A program made the translations under genes and the position numbers. From assembly GCF_008802365.1 (NCBI RefSeq), contig NZ_VZQZ01000008.1:22593-86592 (forward strand): a DNA stretch of 64,000 bases, given 5' to 3'. Under the pieces are notes generated by a model, which saw only the letters and a list, made by a program, of their open reading frames with translations, had not been told where the DNA came from and did no database searches. Below, piece after piece: positions 28,445 to 38,250 of the stretch. Numbering within the stretch: the stretch's first letter is position 1; each line of letters begins with the position of its first letter. The stretch is from Oryzomonas japonica. Its GTDB lineage: Bacteria > Desulfobacterota > Desulfuromonadia > Geobacterales > Pseudopelobacteraceae.

Positions 28445-28647
28445 GTTTGCTTCCTCCGTTTTTTTTATGTGGTGTGATATGGCACGCTTAAGTAAGTGCT
28501 CACTCTACTGCCATATCTATGCCAAAACGGAGTATACATAAAAATAAGTAATAAAATCGGTATGTTGATAATTGGGGGTACGTCATTCGTTCCCGGCTTG
28601 GGAAAAAAGTGTGCACAATATGGCGCAAGTATGGTCAAAAGTATACA

Positions 28648-30948
28648 CTATTCCGGGGCCTCCTGTTCCGCTGACTTGGTCCGCACCCGCTGCACGATTT
28701 CAAGGCCGTGTTTTTCCAGAAGGCGGTAAAAGGTCCGGCGGGGGATATTGGCCAGCCGGGCCGCCTTGGCCACGTTGCCGCCGGTTTCTTCGAGATAGCG
28801 CTGGATCAGGTTTTTTTCGGTGCGGCTGATGTGCAACTCCCGTTCGGCTTTGAACGAGGCGTGGCGGCGGTTGACCTCCCCGTTGCTGCACCGTTCGTAG
28901 GTGTCGGCAAAGATGGTGGGGAGGTTCTCCAGCCTGATGATCGTGCCTTTGGTGAGGACCGAGGAGCGCTCGATAACGTTCTGCATCTCGCGGATATTGC
29001 CGGGCCAGGGGTAGTGCTGCATGGCCTTGACGGCCCGGTCCTCGATCCCGGCGATGTTCTTGTTCAGTTTTTTGCGGGCCTTGTCGAGGAAATGCTCGGC
29101 CAGGCTCGGGATGGAGTCCTGCCGGTTGCGCAGCGGCGGCAGATGAATATTGAAGACGTTCAGACGGTAGTAGAGGTCTTCGCGGAACCACCCTTCGCTC
29201 ACGCCCTGTTCCAGATTCTTGTTGGTGGCGGCAATCAGGCGCACATCCACCTTTTTGGGCGCCGCCCCCCCCACCGGCCGCACCTCGCCCAGGTCGAGAA
29301 CCCGTAAAAGCTCCGCCTGCAGCTTGGGGGTGATATCTCCGATCTCGTCCAGGAAGATGGTGCCGCCATTGGCGGCCTCGAAGAGCCCTTTCTTGTCGCC
29401 GATGGCGCCGGTGAAGGCCCCTTTCTTGTGACCGAACAGCTCGCTCTCCAGCAGGGAATCGGTAATGGTCGTGCAGTTGACCGTGACCAGCGGTTTGTCG
29501 TTGCGCAGGCTCAGGCGGTGGATGGCCCGGGCCGTCAACTCCTTGCCGGTGCCGGTCTCGCCCCTGATGAGGACCGTGGTCGGCGTCGGCCCCACTTGGC
29601 GGATCAGTTCCAGCACCTCCTGAATCTTGCTGTCGTTCCCCACTATCGGGTCGTCGCCCAACTGCCGGTCCAGTTCGCGCCGGATCAACTCGTACTTCTG
29701 CATCAACCGCCCCCGGTCGTCCTCTACCTGCTGCAAATTGTGGGGGAGGCACATTTCGATATCCGCCAATCCCTGAAAAACCGCGACGGCATGTTCCCGG
29801 CAGGTGTTGTAGCCGCAAGCGCGGCAATTAAGCTCGTCGCTTTGCGTAAACTTGTTGGTGGAGTGCAGGATGCGTTTGATGTCGTCCTTGCCCGGGCTCG
29901 GCAGCCGGCATGACTTGTCCGAGTAGGGGCGCATCAGGTCGGGTATGGATGTCGTGGAACGGTAGTGCGGCGCCGTTTTGTAGGGGAGCGTACTGTCGTT
30001 GTAATTGACGATCAGTTTGCGCTTGTAAAAATGATTAAGGGTCTGATCACGGGCGGGGCCATCGACGCAGCCGCCGTCACAGAGTCGTAAATCCACAAAG
30101 GAGGGGGTGATCCGCCCGGCGGCAAGATCGCGGATGATGTCGATGGCGTGATTTTCCCCCTCGGCGGAGATGATCTCCGTATCCAGAAAATCCGGTTCAA
30201 TCTCGAACACCTTGAGCGGGCCGCCGGTAAGGGTGAATATGCGCGCGTTATCCGGGTCAAGACCGTCGAAGGGCGCTTCCGCCAGGGACGCAGGGTTGAT
30301 GCCGCGGCCCTTGAAGAATTTATCGATCTCCTGATAGGTGAGGACCACGTCGATGGCGCTGGACGATTCCGCCGCCTGTACCTCGAATTTGCCGGCGATG
30401 CAGGTGCTGATATAGATGACCTTGGTCTCCTCGCCGAGTATGCTCTTGATGAAGCGTCCCATGGCGATCATGGGTGAAACGACCCCCGCCAGGTTTGGGA
30501 TCAGCTTGGGGTAATGGCGCTCGATCAGGCTGACCACCGCAGGGCAGTGGGAGGAGACCAGGGGGATCTCAGTCTGGCGCAGCACCTCTTTGTACGCGTC
30601 GGCAATCATGCGGGCGCCGTAGGCCCCCTCATGCACCTCGCGGAAACCGAGATTTTTCAGGGCGGCCACCAACTGTCCGGGGGTGATGGCGTGGAAGAAT
30701 GCCGGGAAGGAACACCCCAGCACAGCCACAACGGGCGCGCCCGACGTCAGCAATTCTTGGGTCTGTCCCATTCTGTCCACCACGGCCTTTGCCTGTTGCG
30801 GGCAGCTCAGGCAGTTGCCGCAGCCGATGCAGCGGTTATACATGATTTGGGCAAATCCGTTGTCGACCTTGATGGCCTTGACCGGGCAGCTGCGTACGCA
30901 GGAATAGCAGAGCCGACAGCGCTCCTTGAAGGTGATGATCGGTTCCAT
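28648..30948 (-). CDS. Sigma-54-dependent activator with ferredoxin and [FeFe]-hydrogenase-like sensory domain
   Basis: The 766-residue fusion has a 2x[4Fe-4S] ferredoxin (residues 8-52; CRLCYSCVRSC, CIGCGNCLSC) and a hydrogenase H-cluster-like domain (about 70-330). A Cys cluster follows (C375, C378, C383, C400), then a sigma-54 AAA+ domain (about 435-670; Walker A GETGTGKE, GAFTGA loop, Walker B FLDEIGD). A Fis-type HTH (about 715-750; NVAKAARLANIPRRTFYRLL) ends it. The H-cluster motifs keep four Cys: SSHCPA (C135), STCIAGKFE (C183) and LCDGGCVDG (C290, C294). The proton-transfer Cys of catalytic enzymes (TSCCP) is His here. It is likely a redox- or H2-responsive transcription activator. 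Confidence 0.9.
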   Translation of the reverse strand: MEPIITFKERCRLCYSCVRSCPVKAIKVDNGFAQIMYNRCIGCGNCLSCPQQAKAVVDRMGQTQELLTSGAPVVAVLGCSFPAFFHAITPGQLVAALKNLGFREVHEGAYGARMIADAYKEVLRQTEIPLVSSHCPAVVSLIERHYPKLIPNLAGVVSPMIAMGRFIKSILGEETKVIYISTCIAGKFEVQAAESSSAIDVVLTYQEIDKFFKGRGINPASLAEAPFDGLDPDNARIFTLTGGPLKVFEIEPDFLDTEIISAEGENHAIDIIRDLAAGRITPSFVDLRLCDGGCVDGPARDQTLNHFYKRKLIVNYNDSTLPYKTAPHYRSTTSIPDLMRPYSDKSCRLPSPGKDDIKRILHSTNKFTQSDELNCRACGYNTCREHAVAVFQGLADIEMCLPHNLQQVEDDRGRLMQKYELIRRELDRQLGDDPIVGNDSKIQEVLELIRQVGPTPTTVLIRGETGTGKELTARAIHRLSLRNDKPLVTVNCTTITDSLLESELFGHKKGAFTGAIGDKKGLFEAANGGTIFLDEIGDITPKLQAELLRVLDLGEVRPVGGAAPKKVDVRLIAATNKNLEQGVSEGWFREDLYYRLNVFNIHLPPLRNRQDSIPSLAEHFLDKARKKLNKNIAGIEDRAVKAMQHYPWPGNIREMQNVIERSSVLTKGTIIRLENLPTIFADTYERCSNGEVNRRHASFKAERELHISRTEKNLIQRYLEETGGNVAKAARLANIPRRTFYRLLEKHGLEIVQRVRTKSAEQEAPE

Positions 30949-30986
30949 GGCGGTGTCCCTTGTATTTTGTGGAGTGATATTGCCGG

Positions 30987-31015
30987 ATAATATACTGAAA
31001 ACGGAAAGTGTGCAA
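30987..31015 (-). promoter_or_regulatory. Sigma-70-type promoter of the hydrogenase-like activator gene
   Basis: On the minus strand TTGCAC (31015-31010), a 17-base spacer and TATTAT (30992-30987) lie about 40 bases before the start codon at 30948. Confidence 0.55.
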
Positions 31016-31058
31016 GGAGTGACACAGCTGTGGTAGTTTTTTTACATGGAGTGTGACT

Positions 31059-31150
31059 GGAACCATAAGGCGGCAATTTCTGACAGCTTATGGTTCCGGT
31101 TGTCTGCTAAAAGTTCAAACCCATAATGCCCTCCGACTAGCTCGGAGGGC
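31059..31150. repeat. Two stem-loops in the intergenic region before the copper-oxidase cluster
   Basis: An 11-bp perfect inverted repeat GGAACCATAAG (31059-31069; complement 31087-31097) and a 9-bp hairpin GCCCTCCGA (31128-31136; complement 31142-31150, loop CTAGC) lie within the 497-base gap between the divergent activator and the giant exported protein. The remainder, to 31445, holds no convincing gene; GGAGG precedes the ATG at 31446. Confidence 0.5.
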
Positions 31151-31445
31151 CAGGACCAGCTTCCCGTCGGGTGAAGCCTCATCTTGAATCGCAGCCGCAT
31201 CGGTTTGCCGATCTCCCGCTTGGCCACTCCCATCACGTCCCGCTTTCTCTCTATCCCATCAAACAGTCGTTTTTGCGGCATCCTGATGTAAAAGCACTTC
31301 AGTCAAGAAAAAATCACCTGCCGCGAGTTGTATTAATGAAAACATGGTGTACGCTATTCGCAATGTATACATATTTAGTCCCGCTATTTCGAATTGATAG
31401 CTCGCCTATAGGGTAACAACCTTTCGTTATCACGGAGGATGATGC

Positions 31446-34400
31446 ATGAAAAGCCAGCTAAAAACGACCCTCGCGCTTTCCTCAGCGGTTACCGCAGTCA
31501 TGCTGTTCGTGCTGGTAGCCCTTGCCCCATCCGCCCATGCCGCATTCACCATCAAGGTCATCAGTAATGACCGGAGCACCACCCCGGCCACCCGTGCGCC
31601 GCTGAGCGACTACAAGTGGCTGGTCCAGGAGGACAATACCTTCGATGCGGTAGGCAACGTCGGAAAGTTCAACAGCACCGACAGCCTGTCCGTATCGATC
31701 CATAAGAGCAACGCCAAGGTGCTGGCCAGCGGCACCGGCGCAAACCCGGTGGTCAACCTCCCGCCGGGACGCTATTTCGTTTCGGTGCAGGCCGGCAACC
31801 ATTACAACGTGGGCGGTTCGCCGGTTCGGGCCGAGGACGACGGGGGCTCCGTCACGGTGGTCATCAACAAATTTCCGGTGCCCCTGGCCCAGATCACGGT
31901 GTTGGTGTTCAACGATAATGCCCCCATCAACGGCGCCTGGGATACGGTCGAGAACCTGCTGGGCGATTTCCGGGTCTATCTTTTTGACCAGTTGGGGCAG
32001 CAGTCCCAGGATGCCTTCGGCAACCCCATCGGCACCACCTACAACGTGAATCCTGACGGCACCCCGGTTGTGGACGCCAACGGCAATGCTTCGATCAAAT
32101 CCAAAGGGCCGGGCTATGTCCTGAGCAAATCAACCCTCATCGATACCACCTTCAACTACAATGCCGTTGTTCCCAATCTGTCACCGGGCAAATACGGCAT
32201 CTGGGTACAACCGTCCGACGGCCGCCCCTGGGTGCAGACCTCCACCATCGAAGGCACACCCGGTATCGACAACTGGGTGCTGGCGGGCGAGCCGAACTTT
32301 TTCACCGAAACCGGCTTTTTCGGCGTCCACAGTTTTATCGGTTTTGTCCTCCCGTCGGATTACCCGGGGGATGCCGTCTACCCGAAGACCCAGTTCGCCA
32401 CCACGGGGACGGGCGTAGTTACCGGCCAAGTCGTGCAGAATCGCATCTTCCGACCGCCGCTGCAGATGGGGCTTAACCCCGGCGACCCGGTCCCCACAGC
32501 CTACATCGGCCTTTCCGACAACAACGCTGCCAATCAATCGGTCTTTGTCATGGGGTGCCCCGGGCAGGTCACCAGCGGCCCGGCAACCGGCTCAAGCTGC
32601 GACGCCAATGCCCGTTTCACCATCAATGGCGTGCCTCCCGGCACCTATACCCTGACCATGTGGGATTATCCCCTCGACCAGATCATCGACTTTCGTACCA
32701 TCGTCGTGCCGCCGGCCGCCGCAGGTCCGACCCCGGTCGCGGTCCCGGTGGAAAATTGCCCAACAAACAGCGCCACCTATCCCTTCTGCCCGAGTATCGT
32801 GTTTCAGTGGTTCGGCAACCTGGAGGGGTGCGTTGCGGTCCCTGGCAACGATTGCAGCTCGGGTAAAACCGGCCTCCCGAACGAGGTCATAAACCTCAGG
32901 CTGCGGGACGGCTCGCTGTACCAGACCACCACGTCCAACACCGACGGCACCTACAACTTCCCCGAGGTCTTTCCCTTCTTCAAGTGGATTGTGGTGGAGA
33001 GCGACCCGGCGGACATGAAGCCCATGGGCGCCACCGTCAAGGTCGACAAGGGAGGGCCTTTCGCCAATACCACCTGGGACCCCACCGGCAACAACAACGT
33101 CATCCCGCTCCTGGAGCAACGGACCGACCCGGCCGGGACCATGACCGAGGCCATGATCCTCTACATGGACAATACCAATGTCATTGACTGGTCCAAGCGG
33201 CCCTATGGCACGGATGAAACCGGCTATATCTTCGGCATGGTCTCCTACGCCTTTACCCGTACGCCGCTTAACCCGGCCAATGCAACTCAGTCCCCTTGGG
33301 AGCCGGGGATACCGGATGTGGAGATGCGGCTCTACAAGGTCACCGGCTACGATACCGCCGGCAAACCGCTCTTCGACCGTACCGCTCCCGTTGCCACGAC
33401 TCTGAGCGACAGTTGGAACAAAAACTATCCAACCGGTTGCCTGGATGCCATGAAAAAGGCCGGGATCGACATCAACTCCGGCGGTATTCCCCTGGATAGT
33501 TATATCGACTGTTCGGAAACCATGCCGATCTGGAACCAGATCAAACCGGGGGTCTTCGACGGCACCTACCTCTTCGACCGCGATGCCCAGGGCAATCCGC
33601 TCCCGGCCGGCGACTACGTGGTGGAGGCGGTCGCTCCCAACGGCTACGAGGTGATCAAGGAGGAGGACCAGAACTTTATCCTGGCCGGCCCGGTTTTCCC
33701 GGACATCAACCCGTCGTTGCCGCAGCCCGCCGCACTGAAGCGTTTGCAACGCCTGATGCAACTCAAGAAGCCCAACCCTGCCGTAACCCCGCCGGCGTGC
33801 GTCGGCCCCGATCATACCATCCCTGCCTTCATGACCTATGACGGAACCACGCCGGTGCCCAACGCCGGCCAGGTCACGCCCCTGTGCACCATGAAGCTGG
33901 TCCACCTGCAACCGGCGCAGAATTTCAACGCCGACTTCCGCTTCTTTACCCAGGTGCCGCTGGCCGCCCGCATCATCGGCCTGGTCACCGACGACCTGGC
34001 CCTGGAGTTCCGGGCCGGCAACCCGCGCCTCGGCGACAAGATCGGCCCCTCCTTCATGCCGGTTTCGTTCCAGGACTATGCCGGAAACGAACTGGCCAGA
34101 ACCTATACCGACGAGTGGGGACAGTACAACTCCCTGATTCCCGCCACCTTCTGGACCAATACCCCCAACCCCACCGGGGTGAGCCCCAATATAGTGAACA
34201 TCGTCCTGAATCCCCCCTACAAGGCCGACCCGATCACCCGGCAGCTTGATCCGAAACGGCCCGAGCCGTGGTGGAAACCGGGCTATCCGACCGCGCCGTT
34301 CCCCATGGATGTGTGGGCCGGCAAGATCACCTATGCCGACACCCCCATGGTCCCCCTTCGTCCCGGGGTAGACACCGTGGCGATCGACTGTAGTCTTCCC

Positions 34401-36923
34401 GACGGCACCCCGGTCATCAACCAGGTGAATGGCCCGGCCGGCGGGCCATGGGTCGAAACCCCGTCCGCCACGTCCCTGATAACGATCTCATCGGGCGGGC
34501 TGGTCCAGACCGGCAACCTGGACCCGACCTTCGGCGGCACCCTGACCAAGAACTACGGCTTCGGTACTGCGGGAGACGTGTTCGTCACCCCTGCCGGGTC
34601 CCAGTTTGGTTCGGCCAATACCAAAAAACTCCAGGTCGTAACATGGACGGACGCCGCGGTTGTGGCGAACGGCCTGACGCTCAACGCGGACGGCACCCCG
34701 GGGGCCGCTCTCCCATCCGGGGTCTACCAGTTGACGGTCAGGCGCGCCGACAACCACAAGATGGCCGACATCGGTATCACGCTCCATGTGGGGCTCCCGG
34801 CGGCGCAGGTAAGAAAGGTCATCCCGGGCCAGCTCATCCAGGACGCGATCGATGCCGCCAACAGTGGCGACCTTATCCTGGTCGCGCCGGGCGCCTACCC
34901 TGAAAACCTGATCCTGTGGAAACCGGTGCGGCTCCAGGGGTACGGCGCCTATGCGACCACCATCGACGCCGGGGCCTTCACACCCGACAAGCAGGCGGCC
35001 TGGACCGCAAAGCAAACGGCGATAACCGCCACCGGTCCCGCCAACAACTGGCTGATCGACGCCCAACAACCCGACTACTTCCTGGAGACCGGGGCGGCCG
35101 TTTATGTCCTCGCCCCCACGGTGCAGACATCGGTGACCTTACCGGGCGGCACGGCGATAACCGTCAACACCTTCGGGCCCGGTGTCAACCAGGCCATGAT
35201 CGACGGTTTTACCCTGACCCGGGCCAATTTGGGCGGCGGGGTCAACGTCCATGCCAATGCCCATTACCTCCAGATCAGCAACAACAAATTCGTCTCCAAC
35301 AACGGCACCTTCGGCGGCGGTATCCGCATCGGCACGCCGACCGCCGTCTCCAATACCGTTGCGACCCTGTATGCCACCTCCAATAACGATAACGTTCGCA
35401 TCCTGAACAACGAGATTTCCTTCAACGGCGGCACCGGCTTCAACAACGGCAGCGGCGGCGGCATCGCCCTGTTCAAAGGGACCGATAACTACGTGGTGGG
35501 CAACAACTGGATCTGCGGCAACTACGCCTCCCTCGGTGGGGCGGGGATCGCCCAGCAGGGGCTCAGTAACAACGGTCTCATCGAGAACAATACGATCCTG
35601 TTCAACGAATCCTTCGATGAAGGTGCCGGGATTTTCCTGAGCGGCGAAACTCCGATCACCGTAGCAGGCATTACCGAGGGGGTGGGAAGTGTGGTCATCA
35701 ACGCCAACCTGCTCCAGGGCAACAAGGCCGGCAATCTGGGCGGCGCCATCGGCATCCTGCGCTTCAACGGCCAGGACGTCCAGGCCAACCCCGACAACAC
35801 CCTGGCAGCCAAATGGTACAAGGCCGAAATCTACAACAACATGATCGTCAACAACCTGAGCGCGTCCTTTGGCGGCGGTATCGCCATCTCGGACGCCCTT
35901 GACGTGACCATTGCCGGCAACACCATCGCCAACAACGACAGCACCGGAACCGGCGAAGTGGCCCTTGGCGCGGTCCCGGTGAACGTCGATGGGGCCGATG
36001 CGGTCTACAACCTGCCCCAGGGCGCCCAATCCACTCCCATGGCCGCTGGCATCGGCGTGCAGCCCCTGAGCACCACACTCCTGAACGTCATGACCGATGC
36101 CGCCACAAAGGCCAAATACCTGAACCGGTATGATACGAACCCGGTCATCGTCAACGACATCATCTACGGCAACCTGTCCTATTACTGGGCGGGCTTCGAT
36201 CAGAACGTCAACGCCGGGGTGACGACTCCGCCCAAATACGCTATTTGGGATCTTGGTGTTTTCGGTGACCCGGCAGGCGCCACCGGGCTCCTGAACCCGC
36301 AGTACAGTCTCCTGACCAGACAGAACGACCCGGCCTTCAGCTTCCCGGGCGGCAGGAGCGTAAAACCGTATCCCTTCAACAGCGCCGCGCCGACCGGCAA
36401 CAATGTGGTCGGCGACCCAAAACTGGTCAGCACGTACCGCAACACGATCAACGCCACCCAGGGGGGGGCGGCCATCGGCAATTTCATCTCGTTCAATTAC
36501 TCCCCCATAAGCCTTGCGGGGAACTATCATATTAATGCCGCCTCTCCCGCCCGGGGTGCAGGAAGTGTGGGAGCTCCGGTCTTCAGCTGGAACAGCACCT
36601 ACCTGGACCTGGATTTCGACGGGGACAGCAGGGCCGCCCCAGTGGATGTGGGCGCCGACTACTACAACGCCAAGGGGGACGTTAACGGCGACGGCGTGGT
36701 CAATATCTTCGACGTCCTGATCGCCCTGCAGATGGCAACCGGGAACTATCCGGCGGCCCAGGTTACCGCCGGCATGCTCAACAACGTCCACGTAGCCCCC
36801 CTGAGCGTGACCGGACGGCCTGCCGGCGGCGTTGCCCAGTACAACCCGCCGGCCATCGATACGGTTTCCGTTGCGGATGCCTTGTTGATACTGCAGCGGG
36901 CGGTGGGAGTCGTGTTCTGGTAA
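31446..36923 (+). CDS. Giant exported beta-helix protein with C-terminal dockerin-like module
   Basis: This 1825-residue protein begins with a long Sec signal peptide (about residues 1-32, ending AHA). The first ~1100 residues contain repeated beta-sandwich, carboxypeptidase-regulatory/SdrD-B-like segments (FTINGVPPGTYTLTMWDYP; NLRLRDGSLYQTTTSNTDGT; LPAGDYVVEAVAPNGYE). Residues about 1120-1570 form a right-handed parallel beta-helix (IQDAIDAANSGDLILVAPG, then NNxI/NNxF turns). The C-terminus (about 1743-1825) is dockerin-like: a canonical calcium loop DVNGDGVVNIFD followed by a degenerate half ending VSVADALLILQRAVG. It heads the copper-oxidase gene cluster, 85 bases before the next gene. GGAGG lies 5 bases before the ATG. 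An extracellular structural or binding role is inferred. Confidence 0.82.
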   Translation: MKSQLKTTLALSSAVTAVMLFVLVALAPSAHAAFTIKVISNDRSTTPATRAPLSDYKWLVQEDNTFDAVGNVGKFNSTDSLSVSIHKSNAKVLASGTGANPVVNLPPGRYFVSVQAGNHYNVGGSPVRAEDDGGSVTVVINKFPVPLAQITVLVFNDNAPINGAWDTVENLLGDFRVYLFDQLGQQSQDAFGNPIGTTYNVNPDGTPVVDANGNASIKSKGPGYVLSKSTLIDTTFNYNAVVPNLSPGKYGIWVQPSDGRPWVQTSTIEGTPGIDNWVLAGEPNFFTETGFFGVHSFIGFVLPSDYPGDAVYPKTQFATTGTGVVTGQVVQNRIFRPPLQMGLNPGDPVPTAYIGLSDNNAANQSVFVMGCPGQVTSGPATGSSCDANARFTINGVPPGTYTLTMWDYPLDQIIDFRTIVVPPAAAGPTPVAVPVENCPTNSATYPFCPSIVFQWFGNLEGCVAVPGNDCSSGKTGLPNEVINLRLRDGSLYQTTTSNTDGTYNFPEVFPFFKWIVVESDPADMKPMGATVKVDKGGPFANTTWDPTGNNNVIPLLEQRTDPAGTMTEAMILYMDNTNVIDWSKRPYGTDETGYIFGMVSYAFTRTPLNPANATQSPWEPGIPDVEMRLYKVTGYDTAGKPLFDRTAPVATTLSDSWNKNYPTGCLDAMKKAGIDINSGGIPLDSYIDCSETMPIWNQIKPGVFDGTYLFDRDAQGNPLPAGDYVVEAVAPNGYEVIKEEDQNFILAGPVFPDINPSLPQPAALKRLQRLMQLKKPNPAVTPPACVGPDHTIPAFMTYDGTTPVPNAGQVTPLCTMKLVHLQPAQNFNADFRFFTQVPLAARIIGLVTDDLALEFRAGNPRLGDKIGPSFMPVSFQDYAGNELARTYTDEWGQYNSLIPATFWTNTPNPTGVSPNIVNIVLNPPYKADPITRQLDPKRPEPWWKPGYPTAPFPMDVWAGKITYADTPMVPLRPGVDTVAIDCSLPDGTPVINQVNGPAGGPWVETPSATSLITISSGGLVQTGNLDPTFGGTLTKNYGFGTAGDVFVTPAGSQFGSANTKKLQVVTWTDAAVVANGLTLNADGTPGAALPSGVYQLTVRRADNHKMADIGITLHVGLPAAQVRKVIPGQLIQDAIDAANSGDLILVAPGAYPENLILWKPVRLQGYGAYATTIDAGAFTPDKQAAWTAKQTAITATGPANNWLIDAQQPDYFLETGAAVYVLAPTVQTSVTLPGGTAITVNTFGPGVNQAMIDGFTLTRANLGGGVNVHANAHYLQISNNKFVSNNGTFGGGIRIGTPTAVSNTVATLYATSNNDNVRILNNEISFNGGTGFNNGSGGGIALFKGTDNYVVGNNWICGNYASLGGAGIAQQGLSNNGLIENNTILFNESFDEGAGIFLSGETPITVAGITEGVGSVVINANLLQGNKAGNLGGAIGILRFNGQDVQANPDNTLAAKWYKAEIYNNMIVNNLSASFGGGIAISDALDVTIAGNTIANNDSTGTGEVALGAVPVNVDGADAVYNLPQGAQSTPMAAGIGVQPLSTTLLNVMTDAATKAKYLNRYDTNPVIVNDIIYGNLSYYWAGFDQNVNAGVTTPPKYAIWDLGVFGDPAGATGLLNPQYSLLTRQNDPAFSFPGGRSVKPYPFNSAAPTGNNVVGDPKLVSTYRNTINATQGGAAIGNFISFNYSPISLAGNYHINAASPARGAGSVGAPVFSWNSTYLDLDFDGDSRAAPVDVGADYYNAKGDVNGDGVVNIFDVLIALQMATGNYPAAQVTAGMLNNVHVAPLSVTGRPAGGVAQYNPPAIDTVSVADALLILQRAVGVVFW

Positions 36924-37008
36924 CGCGGCCGCCACTGCAAGGGCCGCCGCACCGGAAACATGAGCCAGGTGGCACCTTTCCCAGGAATGGATACAGAGGA
37001 GGAGTTCC

Positions 37009-38220
37009 ATGAAAATCGATGTGAAAGCGATACCCCTCGCCCTCGCCCTTGGGCTTATGGCTTGCGTGGTGCCCGCGCTGGCGTTTGTCCAGTACGGTAG
37101 CGGTACCATGGACACCCGGAATCACAACGGCGCCACCGATGGTTTCATCAAGATGCCGGATGGCAGGGATGTCTATACCTTTGGCTTCACCAACATCTCC
37201 GGCCTGATTCACTACAACAACCTGTCAACCGCCGTAAGGTCGGGCAGAGCGAAGAACCATGCCGAATTTCCCGCCCCGACCCTGGATTTCAAGGAAGGGC
37301 ACAACGAATACCTCTCCCTGAGCACCCTGGGGATGGCCATGCGGCCCGACCTCTTCGACCCCCACACCATCCACTTCCACGGGTATCCCAATGCGACCCC
37401 CGTGTTTGACGGGGAGCCGATGGCCAGCATCTCCGTCAATCAGGGCGCCGATTTCACCTATTTCTACCGGCTCAACGACCCGGGCACCTACATCTACCAC
37501 TGCCACCGGGAGGCGCCGGAGCATATGGAAATGGGCATGCTGGGAAACCTGGTGGTGCGGCCGCTCCAGGACGACAACAGGGTCGGCCTGGTCTGCGCCG
37601 ATGGCCGGGCGGCAGCGGGGGCCGGTTCCTATGCCGGGTTCGCATACAATGACGGAGATTGCTCCACCGGCTATGACAAGGATATCCTGATCCAGTTCGC
37701 GGATATCGACCCCGCCTTCCACGACGCCGATTCCTTTGCCCAGAAGCTGCCGTTCGCCGATTTCGTGGCCCGCTATTCGGTTCTCAATGGACGCGGCTAT
37801 CCCGATACGGTGGATACGGCCCCGATCACCAACAACGCCAGTGCGTTTTCGGGACTGCTGGGCAATTATGACGCCCAACGCATCCATGCGCTCATGACCA
37901 TCAACCGGCCGGGCGGCGAGCGGGTCCTCATCATCCGCCTGTCGAATCTCTCAATCCAGAATTTTGCGACCATCGAAATCCCCGGTCTCCCGGTGCAGGT
38001 TATCGGCAAGGATGCCAAGTTCCTGCGGCGCCCCAACGGCAAGGACCTGCGGTACTACACCAGTTCCGTGCTGATCGGCCCGGGGGAATCGGCAGAGTTG
38101 CGCATCGATACCACGGGCGTCGCGGCCGGGACCTATTACCTGTATTCCCGCAATCTGGACGAACTGCATGCGGACCAGATGGACCGCAGCGGCGCCATGA
38201 CCGAGATACGAATCAATTAG
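37009..38220 (+). CDS. Multicopper oxidase homologue, type 1 / half trinuclear ligand set
   Basis: A 403-residue exported cupredoxin protein (signal peptide to about residue 25). The first domain has HTIHFHGY (H119, H122, H124) and YHCHREAPEHMEMGM (H164, C165, H166, H172, M177). Those would supply a type 1 copper (H119, C165, H172, M177) and four trinuclear-site His (H122, H124, H164, H166). The second domain (about 290-400; VLIIRLSN, GPGESAELRIDTTG) lacks the further HxH pairs a complete enzyme needs. Four are found in the next gene product. GAGGAG precedes the ATG. A truncated enzyme or a split one are both possible; substrate oxidation (for example metal ions) is inferred only. Confidence 0.85.
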   Translation: MKIDVKAIPLALALGLMACVVPALAFVQYGSGTMDTRNHNGATDGFIKMPDGRDVYTFGFTNISGLIHYNNLSTAVRSGRAKNHAEFPAPTLDFKEGHNEYLSLSTLGMAMRPDLFDPHTIHFHGYPNATPVFDGEPMASISVNQGADFTYFYRLNDPGTYIYHCHREAPEHMEMGMLGNLVVRPLQDDNRVGLVCADGRAAAGAGSYAGFAYNDGDCSTGYDKDILIQFADIDPAFHDADSFAQKLPFADFVARYSVLNGRGYPDTVDTAPITNNASAFSGLLGNYDAQRIHALMTINRPGGERVLIIRLSNLSIQNFATIEIPGLPVQVIGKDAKFLRRPNGKDLRYYTSSVLIGPGESAELRIDTTGVAAGTYYLYSRNLDELHADQMDRSGAMTEIRIN

Positions 38221-38250
38221 AACTACTTGGATCCCTACGGAGGTATATCC

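Noticed and set aside
31042..31281. 79-codon minus-strand open frame in the gap before the copper-oxidase cluster
   Set aside because: No recognisable domain and only a weak ribosome-binding site; the region also contains two stem-loops. A degraded gene cannot be excluded.
31290..31445. Possible c-di-GMP (GEMM) riboswitch before the giant exported protein gene
   Set aside because: Searched for the conserved GEMM core; it is not present in this leader.
35139..37115. 658-codon minus-strand open frame
   Set aside because: Antisense to the giant beta-helix gene, with low-complexity Val/Gly/Asp composition and no start signal.
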